Assembly (NCBI RefSeq): GCF_947258525.1
Contig: NZ_CAMYIP010000057.1
Span: forward strand, 1 to 41,684
Direction: 5' to 3'
Length of the DNA stretch: 41,684 bases
From: an uncultured Eudoraea sp.
GTDB lineage: Bacteria; Bacteroidota; Bacteroidia; Flavobacteriales; Flavobacteriaceae
Position numbers and translations under genes: made by a program
Shown: positions 27,239-36,558 of the stretch, piece after piece
Numbering within the stretch: the first letter of the stretch is position 1
Layout of the letters: every line of letters begins with the position of its first letter
The notes under the pieces: model-generated
Seen by the model: the letters and a program-made list of their open reading frames with translations, nothing else
What the model was told of the DNA's origin: nothing
Database searches by the model: none

Positions 27239-27556
27239 ATGGAGAAACTTAAAAAACGCTGGGGTATAGAATCCAGTTTTCAACTCATTATAATTCTTAT
27301 CGTATTCTCAATAACTGGTTCTGCAGCGGTATATATTGCAAAACCATTTCTTGGATGGATTGGTTTGGAAAGAGGCAACTTTCCTGAAACCTGGTGGAGC
27401 GGCTGGGTATACTGGACTCTTAGAATATTACTGATCTTCCCATTTTACCAAATTCTGTTGGTCTTATTCGGATGGCTTTTTGGTCAGTTCAAATTTTTCT
27501 GGAACTTTGAAAAAAAAATGTTGGAAAGAATCGGATTGGGTTTTCTATTTAAATAA
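27239..27556 (+). CDS. DUF6787-family small membrane protein
   Basis: The 105-residue protein has two membrane helices (about 16-34 and 60-82), preceded by MEKLKKRWGIESSFQ, and aromatic-rich motifs FPETWWSGWVYWTLR and GWLFGQFKFFWNFEKKM. This matches the flavobacterial DUF6787 family, at times misnamed prolipoprotein diacylglyceryl transferase. The role is unknown. It follows the DUF6146 gene, an order I recall in related genomes. Confidence 0.82.
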   Translation: MEKLKKRWGIESSFQLIIILIVFSITGSAAVYIAKPFLGWIGLERGNFPETWWSGWVYWTLRILLIFPFYQILLVLFGWLFGQFKFFWNFEKKMLERIGLGFLFK

Positions 27557-27576
27557 ATCAATCTTTCTTTAACTTT

Positions 27577-27603
27577 TTGTGATTGCTTTATTTGATTACT
27601 TTG
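27577..27603 (+). promoter_or_regulatory. Possible promoter of the His/Cys peptide and TonB receptor genes
   Basis: TTG at 27577-27579, 17 bases, then TACTTTG at 27597-27603, a one-base-short version of TAnnTTTG. It would place the start about 27610, right at the ATG (27611). Confidence 0.35.
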
Positions 27604-27610
27604 TACGGTG

Positions 27611-27937
27611 ATGAAGCATCATAAGAAAATATCATTTTCCATAGTTTCATTAGTGCTAATATTCTTTTTGGCACTTCCTTCAGTAATCCAACTGATGCAT
27701 GCGTCAGATCATTTAACAATGAACTGCGATAACGCTTTTGAGTCCCATATTCATGTTAAAGAATTAGATTGTGATTTTAGTAAATTTAATTTTTCGCATC
27801 ACTTTTATTTACCTCTTTTTGAAATACAAGTAATCGCTGCGGTTTCAATAAAAAATGACTTTTCATTCTATTATAACTTTACTCCTGAATCAGGTTCCCC
27901 ACTATTTTCGCTAAGAGCTCCGCCTTTGTTTTCATAA
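27611..27937 (+). CDS. Exported His/Cys-containing small protein upstream of a TonB-dependent receptor
   Basis: From ATG 27611 the protein is 108 residues; a GTG directly before it would add one. It has one N-terminal hydrophobic segment (about 8-25), then ASDHLTMNCDNAFESHIHVKELDCDFSKF with alternating His and Cys, and SHHFYLPL, and it ends with SPLFSLRAPPLFS. This resembles small exported proteins that sit upstream of TonB-dependent receptors in flavobacteria; I know no proven function. The His/Cys pattern suggests metal binding and fits a role next to a metal or chelate receptor. The receptor gene starts 42 bases downstream, so they are probably one operon. Confidence 0.7.
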   Translation: MKHHKKISFSIVSLVLIFFLALPSVIQLMHASDHLTMNCDNAFESHIHVKELDCDFSKFNFSHHFYLPLFEIQVIAAVSIKNDFSFYYNFTPESGSPLFSLRAPPLFS

Positions 27938-27979
27938 CTCGATTTACAAGATTTTTATTAATTCAATTTAAACCAGGTT

Positions 27980-30226
27980 ATGAAATATATATTTTCAATA
28001 CTTTTTATATCATTTTATTTTAATATTAACGCACAGTGTACTCTTAGAGGGAATATATCTGCAGAAGATTCAAGTAGCCCCTTAGAACAGGTTTCCGTGT
28101 ATTTGCCCCAAATAGAAAAAGGAAGTGTCACGGGAGACAATGGTGCGTATACTATGGAAAATCTTCCGGTTGGCACCTATAAGATCATAGCTTCCTTTAT
28201 GGGTTACCAAACATTTTCTTCCGAAATTACTCTTACTGAGGGGATAAATACACTAGATATAGTCCTATTACCAAGTGCTATTGAAATGGAAGAGGTAATT
28301 GTATCTACTCCATTTCATAAATTACAGCGAGAAAACGTAATGAAGGTAGAGCAAGCTAAGGTCGTTGCTTTAAGAAAAATGGGGGCTATAACACTAGCAG
28401 ATGGAATTACGAACATCCCCGGTGTGGAAAGCGTTTCTACAGGTATAGGCATAGGAAAACCTGTTATCAGAGGTTTGAGCTCAAACAGAGTATTGGTATA
28501 CTCTCAAAGTATACGTCTGGAGAACCAACAATTTGGTGATGAGCATGGTCTTGGTATTGGCGCTTCAGGTGTCGAAAGTGTAGAAGTTATCAAAGGTCCT
28601 GCATCACTCCTATATGGATCGGATGCCTTAGGTGGAGTTCTTTATTTAAATCCAGAGCAATTCGCCAATATGAACTCGACCGAAGGAAGTGTTAATTTAA
28701 ATTATTTTACGAATACCCAAGGTATGGATGCCAATGCCGGCTTCAAAACTTCAGGTGAAAGATTTAAATTTCTGGTAAGGGGCTCGTATGCGTCCCATGC
28801 AGATTATAAAGGGGGAAATGATATAAGAGTAACAAACTCTCGTTTTAATGAATTTGATATTAAAACAGCCCTCGGATATCAATTCGGAATATTTAAAACA
28901 GAGTTACGCTATAACTTAAATAGCTCAGATTTGGGTATTCCGGAAGAAATCGGCATACAGGATTTAGGGCGAACACCTATTACGCCATATCAGGAAATAA
29001 ACAATCATATAGTCAGCTCAAAAAGTGATTTGTTTTTTAACAACTCGAGTCTAAGGTTAACCTTGGGTTATATTTTCAATAGTCGAAAAGAGTTTGAGGA
29101 GGAGGAAGATACTGAAATACCTACTGAAGACCAGGCAAATTTAGAACCAGCACTGGATATGCAACTTTCTACATTTAGTTACAATCTCCAATACAACTTG
29201 CCAAGCATTGGCCGCTGGCAAACAATTGCCGGCATTCAAGGGATGAACCAGAAAAACGAAAACTTTGGAGAAGAAGTATTAATTCCCGATGCCTTAACCA
29301 ATGATATTGGCATTTTAGTAACCTCTCATATTCACTTCGAAAAAAGCGATATTCAACTGGGTCTGCGATTTGATAATCGCTCCATAAAAGGTGAAGAAAC
29401 AGGTATTTTGGGTGAAGAAGGGTATATCGCGGAATTAGACAGAAATTTCAATAGTTTTAATGCAGCAATGGGCTACAGAATAGATCTATTAAAGAATTTA
29501 ATAGGTCGAATTAACATTGCAAGTGGGTTTAGAGCACCAAATTTGGCTGAACTCACTTCAAACGGGATACATGAAGGAACAAATAGGTTTGAAATTGGGA
29601 ATCCAAATCTTAAGAATGAAAATAATGTACAAACGGACATTGCCCTGGAATACAGTAGTCAACATTTTGAATTCTTTGCCAACGGTTTTTACAACATTAT
29701 AAATGATTATATTTTTATTGAGCCCAACGGAGAATTTGTAGATAATAACCCGGTATATAATTATATACAACAAGATGCAACTTTATACGGGGGCGAAATT
29801 GGTTTTCACTTTCATCCGCACCCCTTGGACTGGTTGCATGTGCAGAGTAGTTTCGAATCAGTGACAGGACAATTAGATAATGATGACTATTTGCCTTTAA
29901 TTCCGGCAAATAAGCTAAGTAATACCATAAGGCTGGAATTTAATAATTCCCAAAAATGGATAACAAATAGTTATACGTTTATTACGTTGAATTCTATATT
30001 TGATCAAAATAAAGTAGCAACCTTTGAAACTCCCACAAACGGTTATAATCTTTTGAATGCTGGTTTTGGCGCAAGTGTAAAACTCTTTAAACAAGATGTT
30101 GAATTGGTTGTAACAGCCTTGAATATTCTGAACCAAGATTATATTTCGCATTTGTCCAGACTTAAAGTAGATGATATTTCAAATATTGGAAGGAACATAA
30201 ACATAGGATTAAGTATTCCTTTATAG
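27980..30226 (+). CDS. TonB-dependent outer membrane receptor with N-terminal carboxypeptidase-regulatory-like domain
   Basis: The 748-residue protein has a signal peptide (MKYIFSILFISFYFNINAQ), a CarboxypepD_reg-like beta domain (about 20-100, LRGNISAEDSSSPLEQVSVY ... GSVTGDNGAYTMENLPVG), a plug domain (about 115-225, with GVESVEVIKGPASLLYGSDALGGV) and a 22-strand barrel to the C-terminus. It takes up a substrate through the outer membrane using TonB/ExbBD energy. It lacks a partner SusD gene, so it is not a polysaccharide receptor. The plug with NQQFGDEHGLGIG and the His/Cys peptide upstream suggest a metal, metal chelate or vitamin, but the substrate is not shown. Confidence 0.93.
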   Translation: MKYIFSILFISFYFNINAQCTLRGNISAEDSSSPLEQVSVYLPQIEKGSVTGDNGAYTMENLPVGTYKIIASFMGYQTFSSEITLTEGINTLDIVLLPSAIEMEEVIVSTPFHKLQRENVMKVEQAKVVALRKMGAITLADGITNIPGVESVSTGIGIGKPVIRGLSSNRVLVYSQSIRLENQQFGDEHGLGIGASGVESVEVIKGPASLLYGSDALGGVLYLNPEQFANMNSTEGSVNLNYFTNTQGMDANAGFKTSGERFKFLVRGSYASHADYKGGNDIRVTNSRFNEFDIKTALGYQFGIFKTELRYNLNSSDLGIPEEIGIQDLGRTPITPYQEINNHIVSSKSDLFFNNSSLRLTLGYIFNSRKEFEEEEDTEIPTEDQANLEPALDMQLSTFSYNLQYNLPSIGRWQTIAGIQGMNQKNENFGEEVLIPDALTNDIGILVTSHIHFEKSDIQLGLRFDNRSIKGEETGILGEEGYIAELDRNFNSFNAAMGYRIDLLKNLIGRINIASGFRAPNLAELTSNGIHEGTNRFEIGNPNLKNENNVQTDIALEYSSQHFEFFANGFYNIINDYIFIEPNGEFVDNNPVYNYIQQDATLYGGEIGFHFHPHPLDWLHVQSSFESVTGQLDNDDYLPLIPANKLSNTIRLEFNNSQKWITNSYTFITLNSIFDQNKVATFETPTNGYNLLNAGFGASVKLFKQDVELVVTALNILNQDYISHLSRLKVDDISNIGRNINIGLSIPL

Positions 30227-30293
30227 TTAATATTCGGTTGGACTATTGCAGGGAATAAAATAGTGGGCATCTAAAAGTTGAGAAATTAAGAGC

Positions 30294-30587
30294 CTAGCCT
30301 TCTTCAATGGTTATTTCCTTATCTGCCTTAAAAACATAGGTATAGAGCCACATTAAGGTGAATGAGGGAATCACATCTAAGCCAGGTACAATTTCTTCAA
30401 TGAAAGCTATAAATCCCGCTATTTTACCGGGATTCCCTTTGTACATTCTTGTCATTAACCAACCAGCTATTGGTGCCCAAATCAAATCTGTGAACTCCCC
30501 AATACCCGGTATTAAAAGGGAAAGCATACCAATTCCGTCAAAAAGGAATCCTAGTACGAGGAGTTTATATTTTCTCTTTTTAATCAT
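30294..30587 (-). CDS. Small membrane protein, function unknown
   Basis: The 97-residue protein starts MIKKRKYKLLVLGFLFDGIG and has two or three hydrophobic stretches (about 8-25, 33-45 and 70-85), with GIGMLSLLIPGIGEFTDLIWAPIAGWLM and a polar C-terminal tail. It resembles small flavobacterial inner-membrane proteins with no known role. It lies between the convergent TonB receptor gene and folE on the same strand, with a 55-base gap from the folE stop. Confidence 0.65.
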   Translation of the reverse strand: MIKKRKYKLLVLGFLFDGIGMLSLLIPGIGEFTDLIWAPIAGWLMTRMYKGNPGKIAGFIAFIEEIVPGLDVIPSFTLMWLYTYVFKADKEITIEEG

Positions 30588-30642
30588 TTTGTGATTTATG
30601 GCAAGCCACCTGCTTATATTTTAATCTGTAGAAGTGCCAAAT

Positions 30643-31242
30643 TTACGACAAATTAGAGCTGATTAATTTCAAAAATTCATTACGGGTTTCTTCTTTTTCG
30701 AAGGAGCCCCTAAATCCGGATGTTGTAGTAACAGAATTCTGTTTTTGAACACCACGCATCATCATACACATATGTGCTGCTTCTATAACAACAGCTACTC
30801 CCTGAGGTTTTAAGGTATCATTTATACAATCTAAAATCTGCTCGGTTAAGCGCTCCTGCACCTGCAACCTGCGCGCAAAAATATCAACGATTCTTGGCAA
30901 TTTGCTCAGCCCTACAATCTGACCATTTGGTATATAAGCAATGTGGGCCTTTCCAAAAAAAGGTAATATATGATGTTCACAAAGTGAATACAATTCAATA
31001 TCCTTAACAATTACCATTTCGTTATAAGACTCTTTAAACATGGCACTTTTCAGGATTGCTGCTGCATCCTGTTTATAGCCTTGTGTTAAAAACATCATTG
31101 CTTTTGCAGCTCTTTCCGGTGTTTTTACCAATCCTTCCCTGTCAACCTTCTCCCCTATTTCTTGAATTATCCCGGAAAAACGTTCCTTTATTTCATTGGT
31201 AATCTCTATGTTATATTCCTCTAGGTTATGATATGATGTCAT
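30643..31242 (-). CDS. folE: GTP cyclohydrolase I
   Basis: The 199-residue enzyme converts GTP to dihydroneopterin triphosphate, first step of folate (and related pterin) synthesis. The zinc ligands Cys88 and His91 ([10 protein letters not shown]) and Cys159 ([10 protein letters not shown]) are all present, and [22 protein letters not shown] is the family's active-site block. Length is standard. Promoter elements upstream are unclear. Confidence 0.96.
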   Translation of the reverse strand: MTSYHNLEEYNIEITNEIKERFSGIIQEIGEKVDREGLVKTPERAAKAMMFLTQGYKQDAAAILKSAMFKESYNEMVIVKDIELYSLCEHHILPFFGKAHIAYIPNGQIVGLSKLPRIVDIFARRLQVQERLTEQILDCINDTLKPQGVAVVIEAAHMCMMMRGVQKQNSVTTTSGFRGSFEKEETRNEFLKLISSNLS

Positions 31243-31389
31243 GGTAAAATGTATAAATGGCTTGATTTAATGTAATTCGAATTTAAAGGTTTCTTTATTA
31301 AAAATCATAATTATCGCAATATTAATGATCTAATGGTTTCTATTGATTTACAATACCTATTAACTGGCATATTCCCTATCTATAACATT

Positions 31390-31419
31390 TTGCAGTGTTA
31401 AGCGTATTGTTTACTTTCA
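31390..31419 (+). promoter_or_regulatory. Possible promoter of the LolD-like ATPase gene
   Basis: TTG at 31390-31392, 19 bases, then TACTTTCA at 31412-31419. Spacing is ideal and the -7 box matches four of six fixed positions. It lies 18 bases before the ATG at 31438. Confidence 0.35.
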
Positions 31420-31437
31420 TGCCCTAATTATTTAACG

Positions 31438-32103
31438 ATGATTAAGGCCGTTAATATCCAAAAATATTTCGGAAATCTTCAGGTTTTAAAAGGGGTAGAT
31501 CTTCATGTAAAAGCCGGGGAAGTAGTTTCTATAGTAGGACCTTCAGGAGCCGGTAAAACAACTTTGCTACAAATTTTAGGTACACTGGATTCCCAGTCCA
31601 ACAAAAAGGAGAGTGAGCTGGAAATAAATGAAATCGATATTAATTCATTAAAAGATAAAGCCTTAGCGGCATTTAGAAATAATCATATCGGATTCATTTT
31701 TCAATTCCACCAATTATTGCCCGAATTCACAGCTCTTGAAAATGTTTGCATTCCGGCGTTCATCAAAAGAACAGGGAAGGCAGAAGCAGAGTCCAGAGCA
31801 ACGGAATTACTAGATTTCCTGGGGCTTTCTAATCGTATTCATCATCGTCCGAATGAGTTATCCGGCGGTGAACAACAGCGTGTTGCGGTGGCGAGAGCAT
31901 TAATTAATAATCCTTCAATAATACTTGCAGATGAACCAAGTGGTAATCTGGATTCAGAAAGCGCGGATAAACTACATCAACTTTTCTTTCAATTACGGGA
32001 TGAGTTTGGGCAAACTTTTGTTATTGTTACACATAATGAGGAATTAGCGGATATGGCTGACAGGAAGTTAACCATGATAGATGGGCAAATCAGAGACGAA
32101 TAA
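31438..32103 (+). CDS. lolD: ABC transporter ATP-binding protein, LolD/MacB type
   Basis: The 221-residue ATPase has Walker A GPSGAGKT (34-41), [16 protein letters not shown] (Q loop), the signature [16 protein letters not shown], Walker [14 protein letters not shown] and a His switch in VTHNEEL. It is closest to the LolD/FtsE/MacB group, which drive lipoprotein release or MacB-type export. No permease is adjacent, so the partner is encoded elsewhere. The symbol is tentative. Confidence 0.88.
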   Translation: MIKAVNIQKYFGNLQVLKGVDLHVKAGEVVSIVGPSGAGKTTLLQILGTLDSQSNKKESELEINEIDINSLKDKALAAFRNNHIGFIFQFHQLLPEFTALENVCIPAFIKRTGKAEAESRATELLDFLGLSNRIHHRPNELSGGEQQRVAVARALINNPSIILADEPSGNLDSESADKLHQLFFQLRDEFGQTFVIVTHNEELADMADRKLTMIDGQIRDE

Positions 32104-32169
32104 GTTGATAGAAGTTTGGGAATTTGCACCAATTTCACTTTTTCCTAAGAATCTCATTAAAATGAAACA

Positions 32170-32937
32170 TTGTTGAAATTAAATGAGTTAAAAGATTTTT
32201 TGGATACTAAAGTCGTCCAATATAATAATCCGCAGTTTCTGGATTCAGATCCTATCCGGGTTCCACATTTGTTCGCTAAAAAAGAAGATATTGAGATTAG
32301 TGCCTTTCTCACCGCAACAATTGCATGGGGCAATCGCAAAAGTATTATCAATAATGCCAACTATTTGATGGAATTATTGGATTATGATCCTTATAATTTT
32401 GTTTTATCCCATAATGAATCTGATTTAATAAAGCTTGAACCCTTTGTTCATCGCACCTTTAATAGCATTGATTTAATATACTTCATTAAATCTTTAAGAA
32501 ATATATATAATCATTATAGTGGTTTAGAAGGAATTTTTAACCAATATTCCTCAGATACATCAACTCAGCCGGCCATTACAAAATTTAAACAAATCTTTTT
32601 TGAATTAACACATCCAAAAAGAACAACCAAACATATTTCGGACCCGGCGAAAGGATCCGCTGCTAAACGCTTAAATATGTTTCTAAGATGGATGGTAAGG
32701 GATAATACTACAAATGTAGATTTCGGAATCTGGAAATCAATTTCCCCTTCTATTTTATCATGCCCTTTAGATGTTCATTCTGGTAATGTAGCCAGGAAAC
32801 TTGGGTTATTAATCCGGAAACAGAATGACTCAAAATCCGTCACTGAACTAGATTCTCTACTCCGTAAAATGGATCCTATAGATCCCGTTAAATATGATTT
32901 TGCTCTATTTGGACTAGGTGTTTTTGAAAAGTTTTAA
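32170..32937 (+). CDS. TIGR02757 (DUF2400) family protein
   Basis: The 255-residue protein matches the TIGR02757/DUF2400 family: LKLNELKDFLDTKV at the start, DSDPIRVPHLFAKKEDIEI, ATIAWGNRKSIINNA, KGSAAKRLNMFLRWMVR and the typical end PVKYDFALFGLGVFEKF. The family has helical repeats resembling HhH DNA glycosylases, but no activity is proven. The start is a TTG at 32170 (or the next codon, 32173); an ATG at 32162 is out of frame and soon hits a stop. Non-ATG starts are unusual in this window. It lies 66 bases after the LolD-like gene. Confidence 0.88.
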   Translation: MLKLNELKDFLDTKVVQYNNPQFLDSDPIRVPHLFAKKEDIEISAFLTATIAWGNRKSIINNANYLMELLDYDPYNFVLSHNESDLIKLEPFVHRTFNSIDLIYFIKSLRNIYNHYSGLEGIFNQYSSDTSTQPAITKFKQIFFELTHPKRTTKHISDPAKGSAAKRLNMFLRWMVRDNTTNVDFGIWKSISPSILSCPLDVHSGNVARKLGLLIRKQNDSKSVTELDSLLRKMDPIDPVKYDFALFGLGVFEKF

Positions 32938-33095
32938 TTTGTTTAATAACTCCCTTTTTTAGGCTTATTCGTTAAATTCTTACTTCAAAAGAGATATTCT
33001 CTATTTAGATTTAGAATTTTTCTTAAATTTAAGATAGATAATTTGAAAAGACCTTATTTCTGCTATAACAACCTAATCGCAATTTTAAGGTTCTT

Positions 33096-33491
33096 ATGGG
33101 AAGTCTATATTCCTTTGAAATAGAAAAAAATTATCTGGTAATGACTATTACCGGAGATTATTCTTATGAAGATTTTATAAAGTATCCTAAGATCATAAGA
33201 AACGAATGCCTTAAAGAAAAAAAATATAAAATTTTGGTGAATGTGATTGACGTTGTCAAAACCAAAATACCTCTTGTTGAACTATTTTTTCTGGGTGAAC
33301 ACATTGCAAATGTTTTAAGGGGTCATATTAAACTAGCCCTGGTCTGGGATGGGGAAACTCATAATAGATTTTTAGATAAAGTAGCCAATAACAGGCGCGC
33401 ATTGATTCGCACTTTTTTGTCTGAAGTAAATGCCAAAATATGGTTAAAGCACGATCACGAAGATGAGCCTTTTTTAGAGATTAATTCCTAA
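33096..33491 (+). CDS. STAS/SpoIIAA-like small protein
   Basis: The 131-residue protein looks like the SpoIIAA-like/STAS fold: FEIEKNYLVMTITGDYSYEDFIKYP, then YKILVNVIDVVKT, VELFFLGEHIANVL and LALVWDGE, giving beta-alpha alternation. It is cytoplasmic. Proteins of this kind often have regulatory or lipid-binding roles, but no conserved phospho-Ser motif is visible. It stands alone between TIGR02757 and the minus-strand Gfo/Idh gene. Confidence 0.65.
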   Translation: MGSLYSFEIEKNYLVMTITGDYSYEDFIKYPKIIRNECLKEKKYKILVNVIDVVKTKIPLVELFFLGEHIANVLRGHIKLALVWDGETHNRFLDKVANNRRALIRTFLSEVNAKIWLKHDHEDEPFLEINS

Positions 33492-33572
33492 GTACTATTA
33501 CCTAATACCTCCAATAAATTGGTATCATTTCCTTTTAAGAATTGTTATTGAATGTTGTTAATTGAATATTAT

Positions 33573-34703
33573 TTACAGACCCATAGCGCCCAATTTCAAT
33601 TCAATTTTTGAATTTCCCTTTGCTATCGATTCGTAAATGGTTTCCACAATAATCATATCTCGCTTGCCCATTTCGCCAGGAGCAGCATTGGGCGCATCAT
33701 TTAAAATATGGCGAGCAAAATCATCCATCTGTAATTTTTGCTGGCGCTCATGAGGGAAACTCAAATCTCCGCTTGAAGTTTTACCTGCTAAAGGTCCATA
33801 CGAACTGGCAGGATTCAATTCAAACCACCCATTATCACAACTGGCATACATTCTGTTTACATTCGTGTTATGTGATGTCATGATATTACCAAATGCTCCA
33901 CTTGAAAATTCGAATTGTGCAGTGATAGTCTCATCCGTATCCTTAAAATATTCCGGTCTCGAACTAAATTCCTGAGCTGTAACAGAAATTGGGTTCTCTC
34001 CAGTACCGTAAATTGCACTTTGAATCGCATAAACCCCCATGTTCAATAATGCGCCACCGCCTGAAAGTGCTTTGTTTAATCGCCATTGATCCGGATTACC
34101 TCCAGACCGGTAGGCCGCTTCAGCAGATATATACTGCACATTTCCAAAAACCTTTTCGTCTACCAATCGCTTTATTTCCTGAGTATATGGCTCTGAGTGC
34201 AGACGGTAACCCACACTTAATTTCACATTCGCTTTTTTACATGCTTCAATTATAACATCACATTCCTCTACGCTAATAGCCATTGGCTTTTCGCATATAA
34301 CATGTTTTCCTGCTTTAGCAGCTCTAATTGAGAAATCGGCATGCATAGAATTTGGAAGTACTACATAGACTATATCAATAGAATCATTAGACACAATGCT
34401 ATCAAAATTCTCATAATTATAGACATTTGCTTCAGGGATATTATACTTATCCTTCCAAATCTTTTCTTTCTCAGGAGTACCGGTAACTATACCGGCCAAA
34501 TAACATAATTCACAGTCTTCTAAAGAAGGTGCCAATTGATAAGTACTATAGCTACCTAATCCTACCAGAGCTACGCCTAATTTCTTTTTTTCCTGTTTAT
34601 TTCCGCCCATTGCACAAGCCAAAGGCATCCCACTCAGAAGTGTAACGCCACCGATTCCTTTGGAAAGTGTTTTATTAAAAGTTCTTCTGGAAATGTTTTT
34701 CAT
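33573..34703 (-). CDS. Tat-exported Gfo/Idh/MocA-family oxidoreductase
   Basis: The 376-residue protein starts with a twin-arginine signal (MKNISRRTFNKTLSKGIGGV, Arg6-Arg7) that exports the folded protein with its cofactor. The Rossmann start GVALVGLGSYS and the motif EKPMA (VICEKPMAISVEE) identify the Gfo/Idh/MocA group; RLHSEPYTQEIKRLVDE and GGGALLNMGVYAIQSA belong to the C-terminal substrate domain. It resembles glucose-fructose oxidoreductase, which keeps NADP bound in the periplasm. Substrate is probably a sugar or sugar derivative. It diverges from the S10 carboxypeptidase gene. Confidence 0.9.
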   Translation of the reverse strand: MKNISRRTFNKTLSKGIGGVTLLSGMPLACAMGGNKQEKKKLGVALVGLGSYSTYQLAPSLEDCELCYLAGIVTGTPEKEKIWKDKYNIPEANVYNYENFDSIVSNDSIDIVYVVLPNSMHADFSIRAAKAGKHVICEKPMAISVEECDVIIEACKKANVKLSVGYRLHSEPYTQEIKRLVDEKVFGNVQYISAEAAYRSGGNPDQWRLNKALSGGGALLNMGVYAIQSAIYGTGENPISVTAQEFSSRPEYFKDTDETITAQFEFSSGAFGNIMTSHNTNVNRMYASCDNGWFELNPASSYGPLAGKTSSGDLSFPHERQQKLQMDDFARHILNDAPNAAPGEMGKRDMIIVETIYESIAKGNSKIELKLGAMGL

Positions 34704-34853
34704 TTTCTTCGTTTTAGTTGTAAGAATTCGAATACTTCTATGCTAAATCTAAAGATAGTGAACAAATTGCTATTCTTTTTTATCTTACTATTGGCTATAA
34801 ACTGAATTATCATCCAAATTCCATATTTTAGGACTTTCTAAAACTAATCAAGA

Positions 34854-36341
34854 ATGAAAAGATTAATCCCAATTTCCCTTTTGATACTATGCTTTAATCC
34901 CGCGTTATCTCAAAATCGAAAATTACCCATAGATACTACAATCACTACCCAGCACAATGTAACCAGTAACGGTATTACATTTTCATATACGGCAAAAACC
35001 GGTACTCAACCGGTCTGGGATGAATTAGGAGAGCCTATTGCATCATTGCATTACACCTACTATACCCGTAACAATGTAAAGGACAGGGCTAGCAGGCCCT
35101 TGCTGATATCTTTTAACGGCGGACCAGGATCTGGCTCAGTTTGGATGCATTTGGCATATACTGGCCCACGAATTTTAAAGATTGATGACGAAGGGTATCC
35201 TGTTCAGCCATATGGAGTAAAACAAAACCCTTATTCTATATTGGATATAACAGATATAGTTTATGTAAATCCGGCAAATACGGGTTACTCACGTACCATT
35301 CCGGAAAGTGGCAAAGATGTAGACCGTAGTAAATTTTTTGGAATAAATGCAGACATAAAATATCTGGCAGAATGGCTGAATACCTTCGTTACCCGCAATA
35401 ACAGATGGAGCTCCCCAAAATATATTATTGGTGAAAGTTATGGCGGGACAAGAGTTATGGGGTTGGCACTTGAACTCCAAAACCAGCAATGGATGTATTT
35501 AAATGGGGTAATTATGGTTTCCCCGGCAGATTACAAAGTAATTCGCACTGGCGGCCCTGTAAGCAGTGCTTTAAATTTGCCCTATTATACCGCGGCTGCA
35601 TGGTATCAGAAAGCTTTAGATGATAAACTTCAGCAAAAGGATTTACTCGAGATTTTACCAGAATCAGAGGCATATACAATTAATACAGTAATACCGGCCA
35701 TAGCCAAAGGAGGTTTTATCAGTGAAGAGGAAAGAAATTCCGTAGCTGAAAAAATGGCTTATTATTCCGGGCTCACTAAAAAGGAAATATTAGATCATAA
35801 TCTTGTAGTGCCAACTTCTTATTTCTGGAAAGGATTATTAAGAGACCGCAGTGGTTATACCATTGGTCGGCTGGATAGTCGGTATTTGGGGTTAGATAAG
35901 CAAATTTCGGGTTCTGAACCAGATTATAACTCTGAACTAACTTCCTGGCTGCACAGCTTTACACCCGCAATAAATTATTATCTTCAGGAAGAACTTCAAT
36001 TTAAAACAGATATCAAATACAATATGTTTGGTCCTGTACGGCCATGGGACAACAAAGAGGATAATACGAGAGATAATCTGAGACAGGCCATGGCACAGAA
36101 CCCTTATCTGCACGTTTTGGTACAGTCCGGATATTTCGATGGTGCCACTACATATTTCAATGCCAAATATACCATGTGGCAGATCGATCCCAGTGGCCGT
36201 ATGAAAGACAGGTTTGATTTTAAAGGTTATCGCAGTGGACATATGATGTATCTCCGCAAAGAAGATTTGGAAAAAGCCAATTCTGATATTAGAAGTTTTA
36301 TTGAAAAAACCATGTCGAAAGGTAAGTCTGCCAAGTATTAA
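34854..36341 (+). CDS. Secreted S10-family serine carboxypeptidase
   Basis: The 495-residue protein has a signal peptide (MKRLIPISLLILCFNPALSQ) and the S10 catalytic triad: Ser195 in IGESYGGTR, Asp429 in SGYFDGAT and His463 in YRSGHMMYL. FNGGPGSGSVWMHLAYTGP is the oxyanion block of the family, and AKPTGYSR-like VNPANTGYS follows. It removes C-terminal residues from peptides outside the cytoplasm. It is next to two exported oxidoreductases and an esterase-type hydrolase, hinting at an envelope or extracellular degradation role. Confidence 0.94.
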   Translation: MKRLIPISLLILCFNPALSQNRKLPIDTTITTQHNVTSNGITFSYTAKTGTQPVWDELGEPIASLHYTYYTRNNVKDRASRPLLISFNGGPGSGSVWMHLAYTGPRILKIDDEGYPVQPYGVKQNPYSILDITDIVYVNPANTGYSRTIPESGKDVDRSKFFGINADIKYLAEWLNTFVTRNNRWSSPKYIIGESYGGTRVMGLALELQNQQWMYLNGVIMVSPADYKVIRTGGPVSSALNLPYYTAAAWYQKALDDKLQQKDLLEILPESEAYTINTVIPAIAKGGFISEEERNSVAEKMAYYSGLTKKEILDHNLVVPTSYFWKGLLRDRSGYTIGRLDSRYLGLDKQISGSEPDYNSELTSWLHSFTPAINYYLQEELQFKTDIKYNMFGPVRPWDNKEDNTRDNLRQAMAQNPYLHVLVQSGYFDGATTYFNAKYTMWQIDPSGRMKDRFDFKGYRSGHMMYLRKEDLEKANSDIRSFIEKTMSKGKSAKY

Positions 36342-36558
36342 GTCAACAATACTCATACCGCTTTTATAATAACCTTAAACGAGAATTTTTTAACTCTCTT
36401 ACTGAATTATTCAGGAAGTTTCCTAACTGATGAATCTTTATTCATTGTCCTTTTTTCTTTTTTAGTTTTCGACAAATGGCCTATTCTCCCATACTTTTAT
36501 GGTCACATAAGCGTTAAAAGAACATACAAATGTGATTAATAAACAAATCTTTAACGTT

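Noticed and set aside
32170-32937. Gene starting at ATG 32162
   Set aside because: It is in another frame and reaches TGA after four codons.
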